64,000 bases of DNA from DASQDN01 sp963833675 (GCA_963833675.1 CAWHYW010000021.1:57659-121658); one strand, 5' to 3'; counted from the first letter of the stretch, positions 1 to 9,843 are shown. Notes: generated by a model from the sequence alone, not told the origin. Numbers and translations are program-made.

Positions 1-718
1 TGGAATATTTCGAATTCTCCTGTGCCACGGAGTATGAGTATACGTGCATACGATGGCCGCGCAATGTCGCCCAACGTTCCCATTCGAATTCAGCCTGCGT
101 TGCCGGATCAAACAGTTCCTTCAGCATGGAGCCGAATTCACCGCTGGTGCGAACGCCTCCAATACGTTCCATGGAGGTATCGACGACATGGTTGTTAACG
201 AGCACAACCTTGTAGTTTTCCTTCTGTTCAAAGAACGAGAGCTTTGAAACCACCGTGTCCTGTTGCTGCCAAAACTCCAGTCCGCTCGGGTCAAGATAGC
301 GACGCGTAACCTGGGTGCAAATAAAGTTCGGAAGGTTCTTCGAATAGTCGCGAGCATAGTCCCGGGCCGCATCTAGCACACGCGCCTGCTCGACCGAGTC
401 AGGCGGAGGAATCGGCGGTGGCGCTGCCGGAGGGGGAGGAGGCGGAGCAGCGGCCGGCAAGCTCTTGCTCGTGTCAACGAGCCTCCGCAGTACTTCGGCC
501 GTTTTAGGTCCGGCGTCTAAATCTTCCACCGTGCCGCTATCCAGCCGCTCGGTCAATTTGATGTTTTTCAGATAGTCAGCAATTTGCTTGTCCGAGTGGC
601 CGAGTTTGCGCGAGGAAGAGACAAAAGCTCGTAGCTGCTGAATGTTCATGCGTACTTCGGCCGGCTGCAGCAGCGACAAAGCGCCGCAGAGGACGGCAAG
701 CAACACAACACGCATCAT
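1..718 (-). CDS. secreted hypothetical protein (5' part, runs off left edge)
   Basis: The reading frame is open from an ATG at 718 (MMRVVLLAVLCG) to the window edge, about 239 residues. It starts with a signal peptide (hydrophobic run to about residue 18). A short alpha-helical stretch follows, then a proline/alanine linker at about residues 88-106, then a conserved-looking part with the motifs ARDYARDYSKNLPNFICTQ and FFEQKENYKVVLVNN. Proteins of this design are common and unnamed in Acidobacteriota; no function is claimed. It starts 11 bp after the DUF3108 gene and is probably the distal member of that operon. The C-terminus lies outside the window. Confidence 0.7.
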   Translation of the reverse strand, partial: MMRVVLLAVLCGALSLLQPAEVRMNIQQLRAFVSSSRKLGHSDKQIADYLKNIKLTERLDSGTVEDLDAGPKTAEVLRRLVDTSKSLPAAAPPPPPPAAPPPIPPPDSVEQARVLDAARDYARDYSKNLPNFICTQVTRRYLDPSGLEFWQQQDTVVSKLSFFEQKENYKVVLVNNHVVDTSMERIGGVRTSGEFGSMLKELFDPATQAEFEWERWATLRGHRMHVYSYSVAQENSKYS

Positions 719-729
719 AGTTTTGACGC

Positions 730-1459
730 CTACTCCTGCTTTTCCAGTTTCAATTCAATCGTACCGATAAGAAACTGCATTCGCACGCGAATCTGGACGG
801 GCAGCCGGCGGTCGTCATCCGTCAGCCATACAAACAGTCTCGCTTTCTTGTTGATCAGCACATCGTTGAAGAGGAATACCTCATAGCGTATGGCCTTGAA
901 CTTGCCGATGGGTGTGGAAACCTCCTCTCTTTCCTGGGCCTCCACCTTTACATTCGCGGATTTCTTGCCATCGCTGAGCGGGACCTGGATGGATTGGCCA
1001 ATTTCCGATGTTGCGCATGCGCAGCCGCTGCAACCTCCAAGGTATTCATGAACACAGGCCGGAATCGGCGTCTCTTTTGTCAGCGTCGTATTCTTCACCA
1101 GGTCGCGTTCCGCGTACGCAGCCTTGCCATCGGCAAAGGTAATGTTCGTCTCCCGGCGACGCTTACCTTCTTCGGCGTGTATATTCACGGTGGAAGCGCA
1201 AAATTCATCTTTCATCAGTACGCGATAGTCATCATTGACGCGATAAAGTTTGGATACCAGTCCGGCAGATTCAATGTGCAGGTCTGCCTGGAAGCCGGAA
1301 GTTTCCGGTGTCCAGGTCATCCGCGCCAAACCCGCGCGCACAAGTCTCCATTCGATGCCGTACTCCCATGTGAACTTCTGGTCTGAAGCGGTTCCGGGGT
1401 CGGCGCTTGCGTGGAAAGTGACCAGGACCACGATGAGGCGCAGCGAGCCAGAATCGCAT
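730..1459 (-). CDS. DUF3108 family periplasmic protein, frameshift in signal peptide
   Basis: About 240 residues with the DUF3108 pattern: early FTWEYGIEWRLVRAGLA, then beta-rich sequence and the late STPIGKFKAIRYEVF motif. Such proteins are small secreted beta-barrel-like proteins of unknown role. As it stands the frame opens only at a GTG (1431). Upstream, an ATG at 1459 starts MRFWLAA in another frame. Removing one C near 1437 joins it to LIVVLVTFHASADP, giving a textbook signal peptide, so the true start is inferred to be 1459 with a one-base indel. A CxxC-like cluster (CVHEYLGGCSGCAC) at about 128-141 is notable. It follows the GNAT gene on the same strand. Confidence 0.65.
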
Positions 1460-1482
1460 TATCTTCCGAGTGTGGCAGATCG

Positions 1483-2275
1483 TCAAAAAGAGGCGCAACT
1501 TTCCCGGATGTAAATACTGAATCTGGTGACTACCCGATATCCGATCCGAAGGTACAAATTGAATCCTTGCATCGTTGCCTGTAAAACAGTGCGATCGATT
1601 CCCGTTTCCCGGCGCGCTTCGCCGATCGCCTGGCGCAATAGCGTTTCCCCGAAACCACATCCCTGATGCTGCGGTAACGTTCCAAGGGAATAGACGCCAA
1701 TCGCGTCGCTTGCGATAACGATCGTAACGATAGAGACAGGCTTGCCTTCGAAGTATCCTACCCATCCGTAAGATGGCGGCTGCCAGAGATCCGGCGTGCC
1801 GTAGATGCGTTTCGCGGTTCCAAACGGAAGTGAGAAGACCACCGATGCGATATGCGCGAACTCCAATCGCGCCCGCTCGGTAGTGACACGGGCAAAGGTC
1901 ATAGTGGCTGCTGCGGCTCGGACGCGCGGCAGGAGACTTTCCGCATACATCCCCGGCGCTTCTGCAATGCGCAGCATTCCCTTCGACCGGAAGATGTTGC
2001 GAACTCGCCACTCTCGCAGGTCGGGCGCAATAAGGTCGTCGCACACCCAAAACGTCCAGCCGAGCCCCCGCGCAGCGAAAATGCACATCCACCGTGTCAA
2101 TTGGACGCTCCAGGTTGGTCGTATACTCCGTGAGCATCGCCGAGTTGAATACCGCGACATTCAAGCCCGACGAAGCTACGGTGACACCCGGATAATCTCG
2201 CGCTTCGCTCCCGTTTCCAAGATTTGCATAACAGCGCATGGCAGCCTTAAGGTTTTGATCCACGACGCTGTGCAT
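1483..2275 (-). CDS. GNAT family N-acetyltransferase, one frameshift
   Basis: The C-terminal half shows the GNAT fold signature: the acetyl-CoA loop in GVYSLGTLPQHQGCGFGETLL followed by the amphipathic helix LRQAIGEARRETG and the end motif QATMQGFNLYLRIGYR. The N-terminal part (MHSVVDQNLKAAMRCY..., ATG at 2275) lies in another frame; the frames cross near 2070-2085 (TVDVHF to AARGLGWTFW). The reconstructed protein is about 263 residues, usual for a GNAT with a long N-terminal lobe. The substrate cannot be told. It begins 11 bp after priA on the same strand and is likely co-transcribed. Confidence 0.7.
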
Positions 2276-2286
2276 TTTTTTCCCGA

Positions 2287-4694
2287 TTACAACAGAGTCA
2301 AAGGGTCGACGTCAATGACCAGGGCAGTCGCGCTCCATTTGTGGTCAAGGGCGTATGAGCGAAGGTTCTGAAGGGTTTGATTCAATGCCCGACGATCCTT
2401 GGCTTTGATCAACAACTGATATCGATACTCATTCTTCAGCCGGGGGACCGGAGCTTCCGCGGGGCCGAGTACCTTGATGTTTTCCGGCGGCGGGGTCAGT
2501 AAATGTGCTACCTCGCTGCTCATTCGCATTGCTTCTTCCTGCTTCTCACTTCGAAGGAGAACATTTGCAAGCGCCGAGAAAGGCGGATATCTCATTGCCT
2601 TTCGAAAGTGGAGTTCCTGGTTGTAGAATGCCAGGAAGTCTTGCGATGCGGCGAGTCGAATCGCGTAATGATCGGGGTTGATGGTCTGGATCAGAACCTG
2701 GCCAGGCAACTGGCCGCGACCCGCGCGGCCGGCAACCTGTGTGAGCAATTGAAAGGTTCGCTCGGCTGCGCGAAAATCCGGCATACCTAGACCGATATCG
2801 GCCGAGATGACTCCCACCAGCGTCACATTCGGAATGTCGTGGCCTTTGGCGATCATCTGCGTGCCCGACGAGAATATCGAAAGCCCGCTCTCGAAAGCCC
2901 GTAAGAATCGTCTCGAAATGCCGTTTGCCTGTTACGGTGTCACGGTCCATCCGCGCGATTCGAGCTTGCGGAAATTCGCGATGAAGTTCATCCTCAACGC
3001 GCTCCGATCCGAGGCCGAGGAAATAGATATGCTCACTCTGGCACTTCGGACAATGCGAAGGAACTCGTTCCGCGTAAGCTGCAATAGTGGCAGAGCATCC
3101 GGCGGTCACGCTTGTGGAACGTCAAAGTGACGGAGCAATTGATGCACTGAACACGCTCGCCGCAGGACCGGCACGCAGCGAAGGATCGAAAATCCACGGC
3201 GATTGTGCAGCAGCATCACCTGCTCGCCCGATTCAATTTCTCGCCAATCGCAGTCGAGCAGCCTCGCGAGAACGTGATTGTTTACGCGTTTCCAGGAACT
3301 CAGCACGCATATCAATGAGTTCCACTTCCGGCATCGGGCGGTTCTCGACGCGCTCCGGAAGTTGTAGCAGGCAGTATTTTCCACGCTCCACGTTGTAGCG
3401 TGTTTCGAGACTTGGTGTGGCCGATCCAAGCACTACACACGCATTCGCTTGATGCGCGCGCATCACCGCAACGTCGCGTCCGTTATAGCGCGGCGTCTCC
3501 TGCTGCTTATAGCTGCCATCGTGCTCTTCATCGATGATAGTGAGGCCGAGATTCTGCACCGGGGCGAACACTCCGGATCGTGTACCGACGACAACGCGCG
3601 CGTGTCCATTTCGAATGCGACGCCATTGCTCAGCGCGCTCGGAATCGTGGAAAGCGGAATGAAGAATGGCGACCTGGTCACCGAACCGATGAAAGAACTG
3701 TCCCGCGACAGCAGGAGTCAATGCGATTTCCGGCACAAGGAGCAGCGCATTTCGACCCGAGCGCCAGCGTCGCTGCGATTGAGCGGAGATAGACTTCCGT
3801 CTTCCCTGAGCCCGTGACACCTTCCAACAAGAACGCATGGAAATTCTTGGATTCTACTGCCGAGCGAATAGCGTGGAACGCCACTTCCTGATGGCGATTC
3901 AGCGTAGGAGGCGGTTTATAAGGGTGTGCCCCCATCGCAGGAGCTTCTGTTTCCAGGACCAGAATCTTTCGTCTGGCCAAAGCGCGCGCCGCTTCACTCG
4001 CGCCCTTGACGGCTTCGTCGACTTCCGCCAGATTGTGCGATCCGGGATGCAGTTCCAGATAGCTCAATAACTCGCGCTCGGCTTTCTTCAGTTTTGCTTC
4101 GGGCCACTGACCCGGAGAGTGGACACGCAGCCGCTCTGCTGCGCTTCGCAACGGATCGCGGTCCGTCTGAACATCTTCGAGCTCGATGAAGTTCTTTCTT
4201 AATAGCGACCGCAAGACCTTTGGCGCATCGGCGACCTTCTTGGCAAGGTACGTGGAGGAAAGCGAGCGGCGTTCCAGAAGGCGCAACACCTGGATCGTGG
4301 GGTCTTCCGTATCGGCTCCGAAGAGCAGCTGACGCGCAGCATCGCGGCCTGCGTCAGTGAGCGAGTACATCTTGGTGGAGCGTATCTCGCCTCCCAAAGG
4401 CGTCATTACACGAAGCACTTCCCCGATGGGAGCGCAGTAATAGCCGGCAATCCAGCGGCCGAGAGAGATGAGATGATCCTCAAGGACCGGCTCCTCATCG
4501 AGCAGGCGCAGAGCTTCCTTTACGGGTCCGGCGGGCCGCGTCTCGTGCGTGTTCACGATAACGCCAGTGAGCTTTCGTGGCCCGAAGGGCACGATTAACC
4601 GGCAGCCGGTCCGCACACGGTGTCGAAGAGTTTCCGGCAACAAGTATGTGAAGGGCTGATCAATCGGGACCGGTAATGCGACGTCCGCGTACAC
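2287..4694 (-). CDS. priA: primosomal protein N' (replication restart helicase PriA), several frameshifts
   Basis: PriA restarts stalled replication forks. It is a superfamily-2 3'-5' helicase with an N-terminal DNA-binding domain and a zinc module. Visible parts in order: 3'-DNA-binding domain (YADVALPVPIDQPFTYLLP), winged helix, Walker A (LLEGVTGSGKTEVYLR), DEEH box (IIDEEHDGSYKQQ), zinc cysteines (CGERVQCINC, CHYC, CPKC), helicase motif QVAGRAGR, and a C-terminal domain ending VIDVDPLTLL. These pieces sit in different frames; at least five breaks are needed (near 3735, 3290, 3175, 3070 and 2860). All domains are present in the right order, total about 800 residues, so indel errors are likelier than decay. 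The GTG start directly abuts the xylulokinase stop. Confidence 0.85.
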
Positions 4695-6179
4695 CTACAA
4701 CGAACCGTATATCGGCTTCAATGCCGGATAGATAGACTGGAAAATTCCATGGAGCCGCGCATATTCGTGCGCATATTCGGGCCGGGGCGAGACTGTATCC
4801 ACCTCATGAATAGCGGCTCTGCAGCATTCCTCAACAGAGTTGTATGCGCCGGTACCCACAGCAGCCAAAAGCGCGGCGCCATAAGCCGATCCTTCCTGAG
4901 TCGCGAGCGTCGTTATCTGCTTGTTCAGCACGTCCGCCATCAATTGACGCCAGAACGGGCTCTGCGCTCCGCCTCCGGACAGGCGGACGGAATGCAGCTG
5001 TACGCCCATCTCTTCGATGATGTCGAGCCCGTCCTTCTGGCTATAACAAACGCCTTCGATGATCGACCGAATCAAATCCGCCCGCGTATGTTTCGCGGTG
5101 AGCCCGACCCACGCTGCTCGCGCGGTAGCATCCAGGTGGGGCGTTCTCTCACCCATTAGGTACGGAAGCCAGTACAAGCCCTGCGATCCAAGCTCCGCTT
5201 TTGCGGCTTCCTCGGTCAACGTGGGATATTCTGCTCCTGCCATGAGCTGGCTGCGCATCCATTGCAGACTGAGACCGGCGCCCTGAGTGACTCCCATGAC
5301 ATGCCATTTGCCGGGAACAGCGTGGCAGAAGGTATGGACGCGTCCTTTGGGATCGTAGTGCGGCTGATCCATGTGCGCAAATACCACGCCGGAGGTGCCG
5401 AGCGTGCATGACACAACGCCGGACTCCACGATTCCGTTGCCGACTGCGCTTGCAGCCTGATCTCCACCACCGCCCACCACTGGCGTGCCCGGTTGAAGGC
5501 CAAGCGACTCCGCAATCGGCGCGCTGAGTTTCCCGCTTATTTCAACAGACTCGTAGCATGCCGGAAGGATGCTTCGATCAAGCTGGAGCGCATCGCACAT
5601 CTCATAGGACCACGATCTCTTAGGGACATCAAACAGTGAGGTTCCGGACGCATCGGAAACCTCCGTCGCGTATTCACCGGTGAGTTTGAAGCGGATGTAG
5701 TCTTTCGGCAGCAAGACCTTGCGAACCCGTTCAAAGTGTCCCGGTTCATTGTCTCTGACCCAGAGGAGTTTAGGCAGTGTGAATCCGGTGACCACAGGAT
5801 TTGCTGTAAAGTTCAAGACCGTTTCGCGTCCTAACGTGTCATTCACGTAGTCGACCTGGGCCTGGCTGCGCTGATCGCACCAAATAAGAGCCGGCCTTAT
5901 TACTTTGTCGCTTTCATCGAGTAGCGTGAGACCGTGCATCTGTCCTGAAAGACCGATCCCTCGTACATCCTTGCTCGAAGCGCCAACTCTCCGCAATACG
6001 CCTCGAATTGCATCCTGAGCGGCATCCCACCAGTTCTCCGGCCGCTGTTCGGCCCATAGGGGCCGATCCATTCGCATGTCTTCGTGGAGAACGGTGAAGG
6101 AAGACTTTACATCGCCCTTCTCATCCATGAGAAGCGCGCGTGATCCGCCTGTGCCGATATCGATTCCGAGCCAGTACAT
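4695..6179 (-). CDS. xylB: xylulokinase (FGGY carbohydrate kinase)
   Basis: 494 residues, intact. It phosphorylates D-xylulose to xylulose 5-phosphate in the cytoplasm, feeding the pentose phosphate pathway. Seen: N-terminal phosphate-binding loop GIDIGTGGSRALLMDEKG, the XylB-type GLSGQMHGLTLLDE, VVGGGGDQAASAVGNGI, GTSGVVFAHMD and the C-terminal SGGGAQSPFWRQLMADVL. Length and motif spacing fit XylB rather than glycerol kinase or ribulokinase. There is no xylose isomerase alongside. It starts 8 bp after the ROK kinase and its TAG touches the GTG of priA, so the run looks like one transcript. Confidence 0.88.
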   Translation of the reverse strand: MYWLGIDIGTGGSRALLMDEKGDVKSSFTVLHEDMRMDRPLWAEQRPENWWDAAQDAIRGVLRRVGASSKDVRGIGLSGQMHGLTLLDESDKVIRPALIWCDQRSQAQVDYVNDTLGRETVLNFTANPVVTGFTLPKLLWVRDNEPGHFERVRKVLLPKDYIRFKLTGEYATEVSDASGTSLFDVPKRSWSYEMCDALQLDRSILPACYESVEISGKLSAPIAESLGLQPGTPVVGGGGDQAASAVGNGIVESGVVSCTLGTSGVVFAHMDQPHYDPKGRVHTFCHAVPGKWHVMGVTQGAGLSLQWMRSQLMAGAEYPTLTEEAAKAELGSQGLYWLPYLMGERTPHLDATARAAWVGLTAKHTRADLIRSIIEGVCYSQKDGLDIIEEMGVQLHSVRLSGGGAQSPFWRQLMADVLNKQITTLATQEGSAYGAALLAAVGTGAYNSVEECCRAAIHEVDTVSPRPEYAHEYARLHGIFQSIYPALKPIYGSL

Positions 6180-6187
6180 GCGAGCTC

Positions 6188-7108
6188 CTAACGCTGCACG
6201 GCTTGTAGAGGCAAGTAGGCGGCGCCGAACAATCCGGCTTCCTTACCCAGACTGGCCTTTTCCACGCGAGTCTTAGTATTTCGATATGTGAAGGAACGCT
6301 TTTGGATCTCGTTCATCATGGATGGCGCAAACTCGTCCCAACCTGCCACGACGCCTCCACTCAGCAGATAGAGAGGAAAGTTGAAAATATTAATGAGATT
6401 CCCGATTGCAATACCAAGCATCATTCCGGTGGTGTGGAAGATCATCTTGGCCTTCTTGTCCCCGCTCTTTGCGAGTTCGTAAACATCCTCGGCAGTCAGG
6501 TCATCACCCAGTTGCATCATACGTGCCATAGCGATGATCGCTGTCGCAGAGGCATGCTTCTCGAGGCAGCCATAGTTTCCACAGCCACATGGATTGCCGG
6601 CGGGCACGACCGTGACGTGACCTAGCTCGCCGGCCATTCCAACATGACCATGCACCACGCGACCGTCAGAGATGATTCCGCCGCCAACGCCGGTACCGAG
6701 GGTGAGCAGAACCAAATCCTGCACATCACGGCCTGCCCCCATCCACTTCTCTCCAAGAGCCGCAGCGTTCGCGTCATTTTCGAGAAAAATCGGTGTCCCC
6801 AGCTTTTGCTCGATATCGTCACGAATGGGAAACTGATCGAATTCGGGTAGGTTGTTGGAGCCGACGATCACGCCTTCCTCAATGAGGATAAATCCCGGGA
6901 CGCCGATCCCGACTCCCGCCAGAATCTCAGTGCCGCATTTGGCTTTGAGCTGTTTGATCGCATTAACGATATCACCGATAACCGCCTCACGGCCTTCGTG
7001 AAGATCGGTTGTTCCGGAGTTCTTCTCGATCACTTTGCCTTCGGCGCTGATGGCAGCAGCGCGCAGATTGGTCCCACCGAGATCTACACCGATCGAGTAT
7101 TTACCCAT
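6188..7108 (-). CDS. ROK family glucokinase
   Basis: 306 residues, intact. ROK sugar kinases phosphorylate glucose (or a related hexose) with ATP or, in some lineages, polyphosphate. Seen: ATP phosphate-1 motif GVDLGGTNLRAA, catalytic region ENDANAAALGE, phosphate-2 motif TLGTGVGGGII, and the ROK zinc motif CGCGNYGCLEKHASA with three cysteines, preceded by the metal-binding GH. There is no N-terminal helix-turn-helix, so it is an enzyme rather than a NagC-type repressor. A polyphosphate-kinase-like gene lies 46 bp upstream on the same strand; whether this kinase uses polyphosphate cannot be read from the sequence. Confidence 0.85.
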   Translation of the reverse strand: MGKYSIGVDLGGTNLRAAAISAEGKVIEKNSGTTDLHEGREAVIGDIVNAIKQLKAKCGTEILAGVGIGVPGFILIEEGVIVGSNNLPEFDQFPIRDDIEQKLGTPIFLENDANAAALGEKWMGAGRDVQDLVLLTLGTGVGGGIISDGRVVHGHVGMAGELGHVTVVPAGNPCGCGNYGCLEKHASATAIIAMARMMQLGDDLTAEDVYELAKSGDKKAKMIFHTTGMMLGIAIGNLINIFNFPLYLLSGGVVAGWDEFAPSMMNEIQKRSFTYRNTKTRVEKASLGKEAGLFGAAYLPLQAVQR

Positions 7109-7154
7109 GAAGCGACCATCCTAACAAAGCGGATACAGATCACCGAGTCCGACT

Positions 7155-7973
7155 TTATTCGAACGTAATTTTTGAAAGGTCAGCGGTGACTTCCGGATAC
7201 TTTAGATTCATCGATTCCATCTTGGCGCAAAGGATTTCCGCGATCGCGAGATTGCGAAACCATTTTCGATTCGATGGGATCACGTGCCATGGCGCCCAGG
7301 GCGTGCTGCACTTCTCGAGCATGTCATCGTAAGCATCCATAAAGTCATCCCAGTATTCGCGTTCTTTCAGATCTGCTTCATTAAACTTCCAGTTCTTCGT
7401 TTTGTCTTCGATGCGCTCGCGAAATCGTTGGCTTGTTCGTCCTTACTGATCATCAGGAGGAACTTCACAATCGTAGTGCCGTTCTCAGAAAGCATGCGTT
7501 CGAAATCGTTGATTTGCTCGTAGCGCTGCTTCCAGACCGGCTTCGCGAACCAAATTGTGAACTCGAACCACGAGGACCTCTTCGTAATGAGACCGATTGA
7601 AGATCCCGATGTGTCCAAATTCGGGAACCGCATTGTGGACGCGCCAAAGATAGTCGTGCTGCTTCTCCTTACCCTCGGGAACCTTGAACGGTGTTACGGT
7701 CACTCCCTGGGGATTCAGGCCCGTCATTACGTGGCGAATCACTCCATCCTTCCCTCCGGCATCGATTCCCTGAAGCACGACGAGCACGCTGCGTTTGTTC
7801 TCGGCGTACAGGAGGTACTGAAGGACAGAGAGACGCTCGATGTTCTTCGGCAGCAGTTCCGAGGCAAGCCCCTTATCGTATCCGTGTGTAGCTGCTACAT
7901 CGAAACTGTTCAAGTTGAACTTGGAGCCTGGCTTCACTTCAAGGGCTTCGGACAGAGTTTTCATTCGCTGCAT
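7155..7973 (-). CDS. polyphosphate kinase 2 (PPK2) family protein, two frameshifts
   Basis: PPK2 enzymes transfer phosphate between inorganic polyphosphate and nucleotides. Seen: a PPK2 Walker A (GIDAGGKDGVIRHVM), the conserved NPQGVTVTPFKVP, FNRSHYEEVLVVRVH (lid/Walker B region) and FLLMISKDEQ. The C-terminal segment is PWAPWHVIPSNRKWFRNLAIAEI. The first and last segments share a frame. The middle (RYEQINDFERMLSENGTTIVKF) is shifted, so two compensating indels are needed near 7545 and 7395. The reconstructed length of about 272 residues fits a one-domain PPK2. It is first gene of the minus-strand run and shares its upstream region with the divergent TetR gene. Confidence 0.8.
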
Positions 7974-7981
7974 TTTACCGC

Positions 7982-8010
7982 TTGACGCTCCTGGGAAGTC
8001 GACCTATACT
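7982..8010 (+). promoter_or_regulatory. sigma-70-type promoter of the TetR gene
   Basis: TTGACG at 7982-7987 and TATACT at 8005-8010 are separated by exactly 17 bp, close to the housekeeping consensus (5/6 in each hexamer). The site lies in the 97-bp gap between the divergent PPK2 and TetR genes and points to the TetR start at 8071. Confidence 0.55.
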
Positions 8011-8015
8011 TCAAA

Positions 8016-8028
8016 TTAACGTCGTTAA
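8016..8028. promoter_or_regulatory. candidate TetR operator (palindrome)
   Basis: TTAACG-T-CGTTAA is a perfect 13-bp inverted repeat located 6-18 bp after the -10 box, where the transcript of the TetR gene should start. Position and symmetry fit autorepression by the neighbouring TetR protein. A second, weaker inverted repeat (CAACT-N10-AGTTG) lies at about 8035-8054. The binding partner is inferred. Confidence 0.5.
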
Positions 8029-8070
8029 CATACTCAACTATGTTCGATAAGTTGCAACCGTTAAGAGCCT

Positions 8071-8683
8071 ATGGGAATCCGAGAGCGTCGAGCACGGGAG
8101 AAAGAAGACCTAAAACAAGAAATTCTGGATGCGGCGCGCGACCTCTTTATTCGCGACGGATACGAATCCGTGTCGATGCGCAAAATCGCGGACCGGATCG
8201 AATATTCGCCAACGACAATTTATCTTTATTTTCGAGACAAGAGCGAGCTATTCGATTGTCTCTCGGAGCAGGCGTTCGGCAAACTTCTGGAGAAGTTACA
8301 GTCGATTGGAGGCCAGGAATCGAACGGCCCGATGGATCGGCTCCGTAAGCGGACTCTGCGCTTATGCGGAGTTCGGACTGGAAAATCCGGATCATTATCA
8401 AATCACGTTTATGACCGCGGATGCGCGGGCTGCGGACGCGCAAGCGAATCGCCGGCATGAGGTTGGATGTCAGTCTTTTGGATGCTTGAAACAAACTGTT
8501 TCATCGTGTATCGAGGCTGATTTTTTACGCGTTGTCGATATTGACCTTGCAAGTCAGATTCTATGGGCAGGTGTTCACGGGATCACATCTCTGCTAATTG
8601 CGAAACCCTCTTTTCCGTGGGTAGACAAGAAGAAGCTCATTTCAGAAACCATCGACACGATGTTGGAGGGACTACGAAAATGA
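8071..8683 (+). CDS. TetR/AcrR family transcriptional regulator, one frameshift
   Basis: The N-terminal TetR helix-turn-helix is clear: ILDAARDLFIRDGYESVSM then RKIADRIEYSPTTIYLYF and KSELFDCL. The C-terminal ligand-binding part (AEFGLENPDHYQITFM ... ILWAGVHGITSLLIAKP) is of the WHG type and sits in the next frame; the frames join near 8345. The reconstructed protein is about 204 residues, normal for the family. Its stop overlaps the ATG of the next gene (ATGA). A palindrome just downstream of its promoter suggests autoregulation. TetR plus HlyD is a common efflux-cassette arrangement. Confidence 0.75.
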
Positions 8684-9204
8684 AAGCCTACATACAGAAT
8701 TCACGGAACCTGCTCGGCGCTAATCTGGCTGGCGCGCTCTGTTGGGAAGGACATCATCTAACCCCGTCGGCAGCCGAAGCAGAGGTCATTTTCGACACCG
8801 TGACCGGCTTCGTCTATCGGGACGGCCGTCCTCTTTCGCGGTTTGTTTGCGGAGAAATGCTGGGTCCGGGCGAGGATGTCAGTGGTTCCGTGATTGGATA
8901 TTCGATCCTGCGTTTTATGCGTGGCGGACAACTTCCGAGAGGTGAAGCGGGCGCGTGTGTTACAGATGCGCGCGATGTTGCGCTCGCGATGATGACTGCG
9001 GCCGAACGCCGCATTGAGGGCGAATTCGAGGTGGCGGGTCCTTTCATCACGCTGGAGGATCTCGCTGGGATTCTCGCTGGAAGCTCACAATCGCGAACGA
9101 GCGTTGCGATCCCGGAACTTGATCTTACCTTCCGGCCGGTGGAAGAAACAGTAAACGACGTAGTGAAATGGCATCGGTATGGATCTAGCAATTTAGTGGC
9201 GTAA
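8680..9204 (+). CDS. short NAD-dependent epimerase/SDR-like protein
   Basis: 174 residues starting at the ATG that overlaps the TetR stop. NLLGANLAGALCWEGHHLT resembles the Rossmann opening of extended SDRs (GxxGANLV..L...GH.V). The second half (ACVTDARDVALAMMTAAE, then an 'EFEVAGPFITLEDLAGIL' stretch) resembles the C-terminal half of NAD-dependent epimerases. The central catalytic region with the usual YxxxK is not present and the protein is about half the normal 320 residues. It is either an internally deleted relic or a divergent short form. Same strand as its neighbours. Confidence 0.45.
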   Translation: MKAYIQNSRNLLGANLAGALCWEGHHLTPSAAEAEVIFDTVTGFVYRDGRPLSRFVCGEMLGPGEDVSGSVIGYSILRFMRGGQLPRGEAGACVTDARDVALAMMTAAERRIEGEFEVAGPFITLEDLAGILAGSSQSRTSVAIPELDLTFRPVEETVNDVVKWHRYGSSNLVA

Positions 9205-9300
9205 ATTCGGCTTTACAACTGAAACCGAAGAAAGTTGAAGCCCGTCGTCGTGCAACAGGTCGGTTTATTAAAATTTCATGAGACGGAAACTGTCAACGGC

Positions 9301-9843
9301 ATGAAGACGAAGATTGCGCTTATTGTTCTTGCGGCTGTGTTGACGTGCGCAGCCGTGCTCGCCTGGAACAGAAAATCGATCGATGCCGTAGAGGCCCATT
9401 CGAATCTCAAAGTGGTTGCGCCTGCCGCTGACGAGGCAATCGCGACAACGCAGGTAAAGGTCGCCTCTCCAGTTGACGGGAAAATTCGAGAGATCAGGGT
9501 AGAAGAAGGCGACCGATTACAGCGGGGTCAATTGATTGCCATTTTGGAGAACACCGATTCGACTGCCCGGGCCGATCGTGCAGAAGCAGAGTTAAAGCAT
9601 CGGGCGGCACGGCTAGCGAACCTGAGCCAGGGCGCGAACCCGGTTGAAACGCAAAAGGCGAAGGCGGAAGTTGCGCTGGCGCGCACCGAGGTAGAAAATG
9701 CACGCGCCAGCCTGCTTAAGACCTTCATTCGATCTCCGATTAACGGCGTACTGTTGCGGAAGAAAGCCAAGCCTGGCGAGAGCGTATCTGCCGGCAACCC
9801 AAATGGCTGGATCGCAATTATTCAGGCAGGATCAATTCGCTGA
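9301..9843 (+). pseudogene. HlyD-family periplasmic adaptor, 3'-truncated
   Basis: The ATG at 9301 gives a signal anchor (KIALIVLAAVLTCAAVLAW), a biotinyl-lipoyl half (VASPVDGKIREIRVEEGDRLQRGQ), a coiled-coil hairpin (ALARTEVENARASLLKT) and the returning lipoyl half (IRSPINGVLLRKKAKPGESVSA). Adaptors of this kind link inner-membrane efflux pumps to TolC. The beta-barrel and membrane-proximal domains are missing: the frame stops after 180 residues where about 350 are expected, and no pump gene follows. The last residues overlap the 3' end of the convergent phoD, so a deletion has probably joined the two. Confidence 0.65.

Noticed and set aside
1271..2275. A 334-residue minus-strand frame read as one protein
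   Set aside because: Only its first about 65 residues belong to a real gene (GNAT N-terminus). The remainder is the shifted shadow of GNAT and DUF3108 coding sequence.
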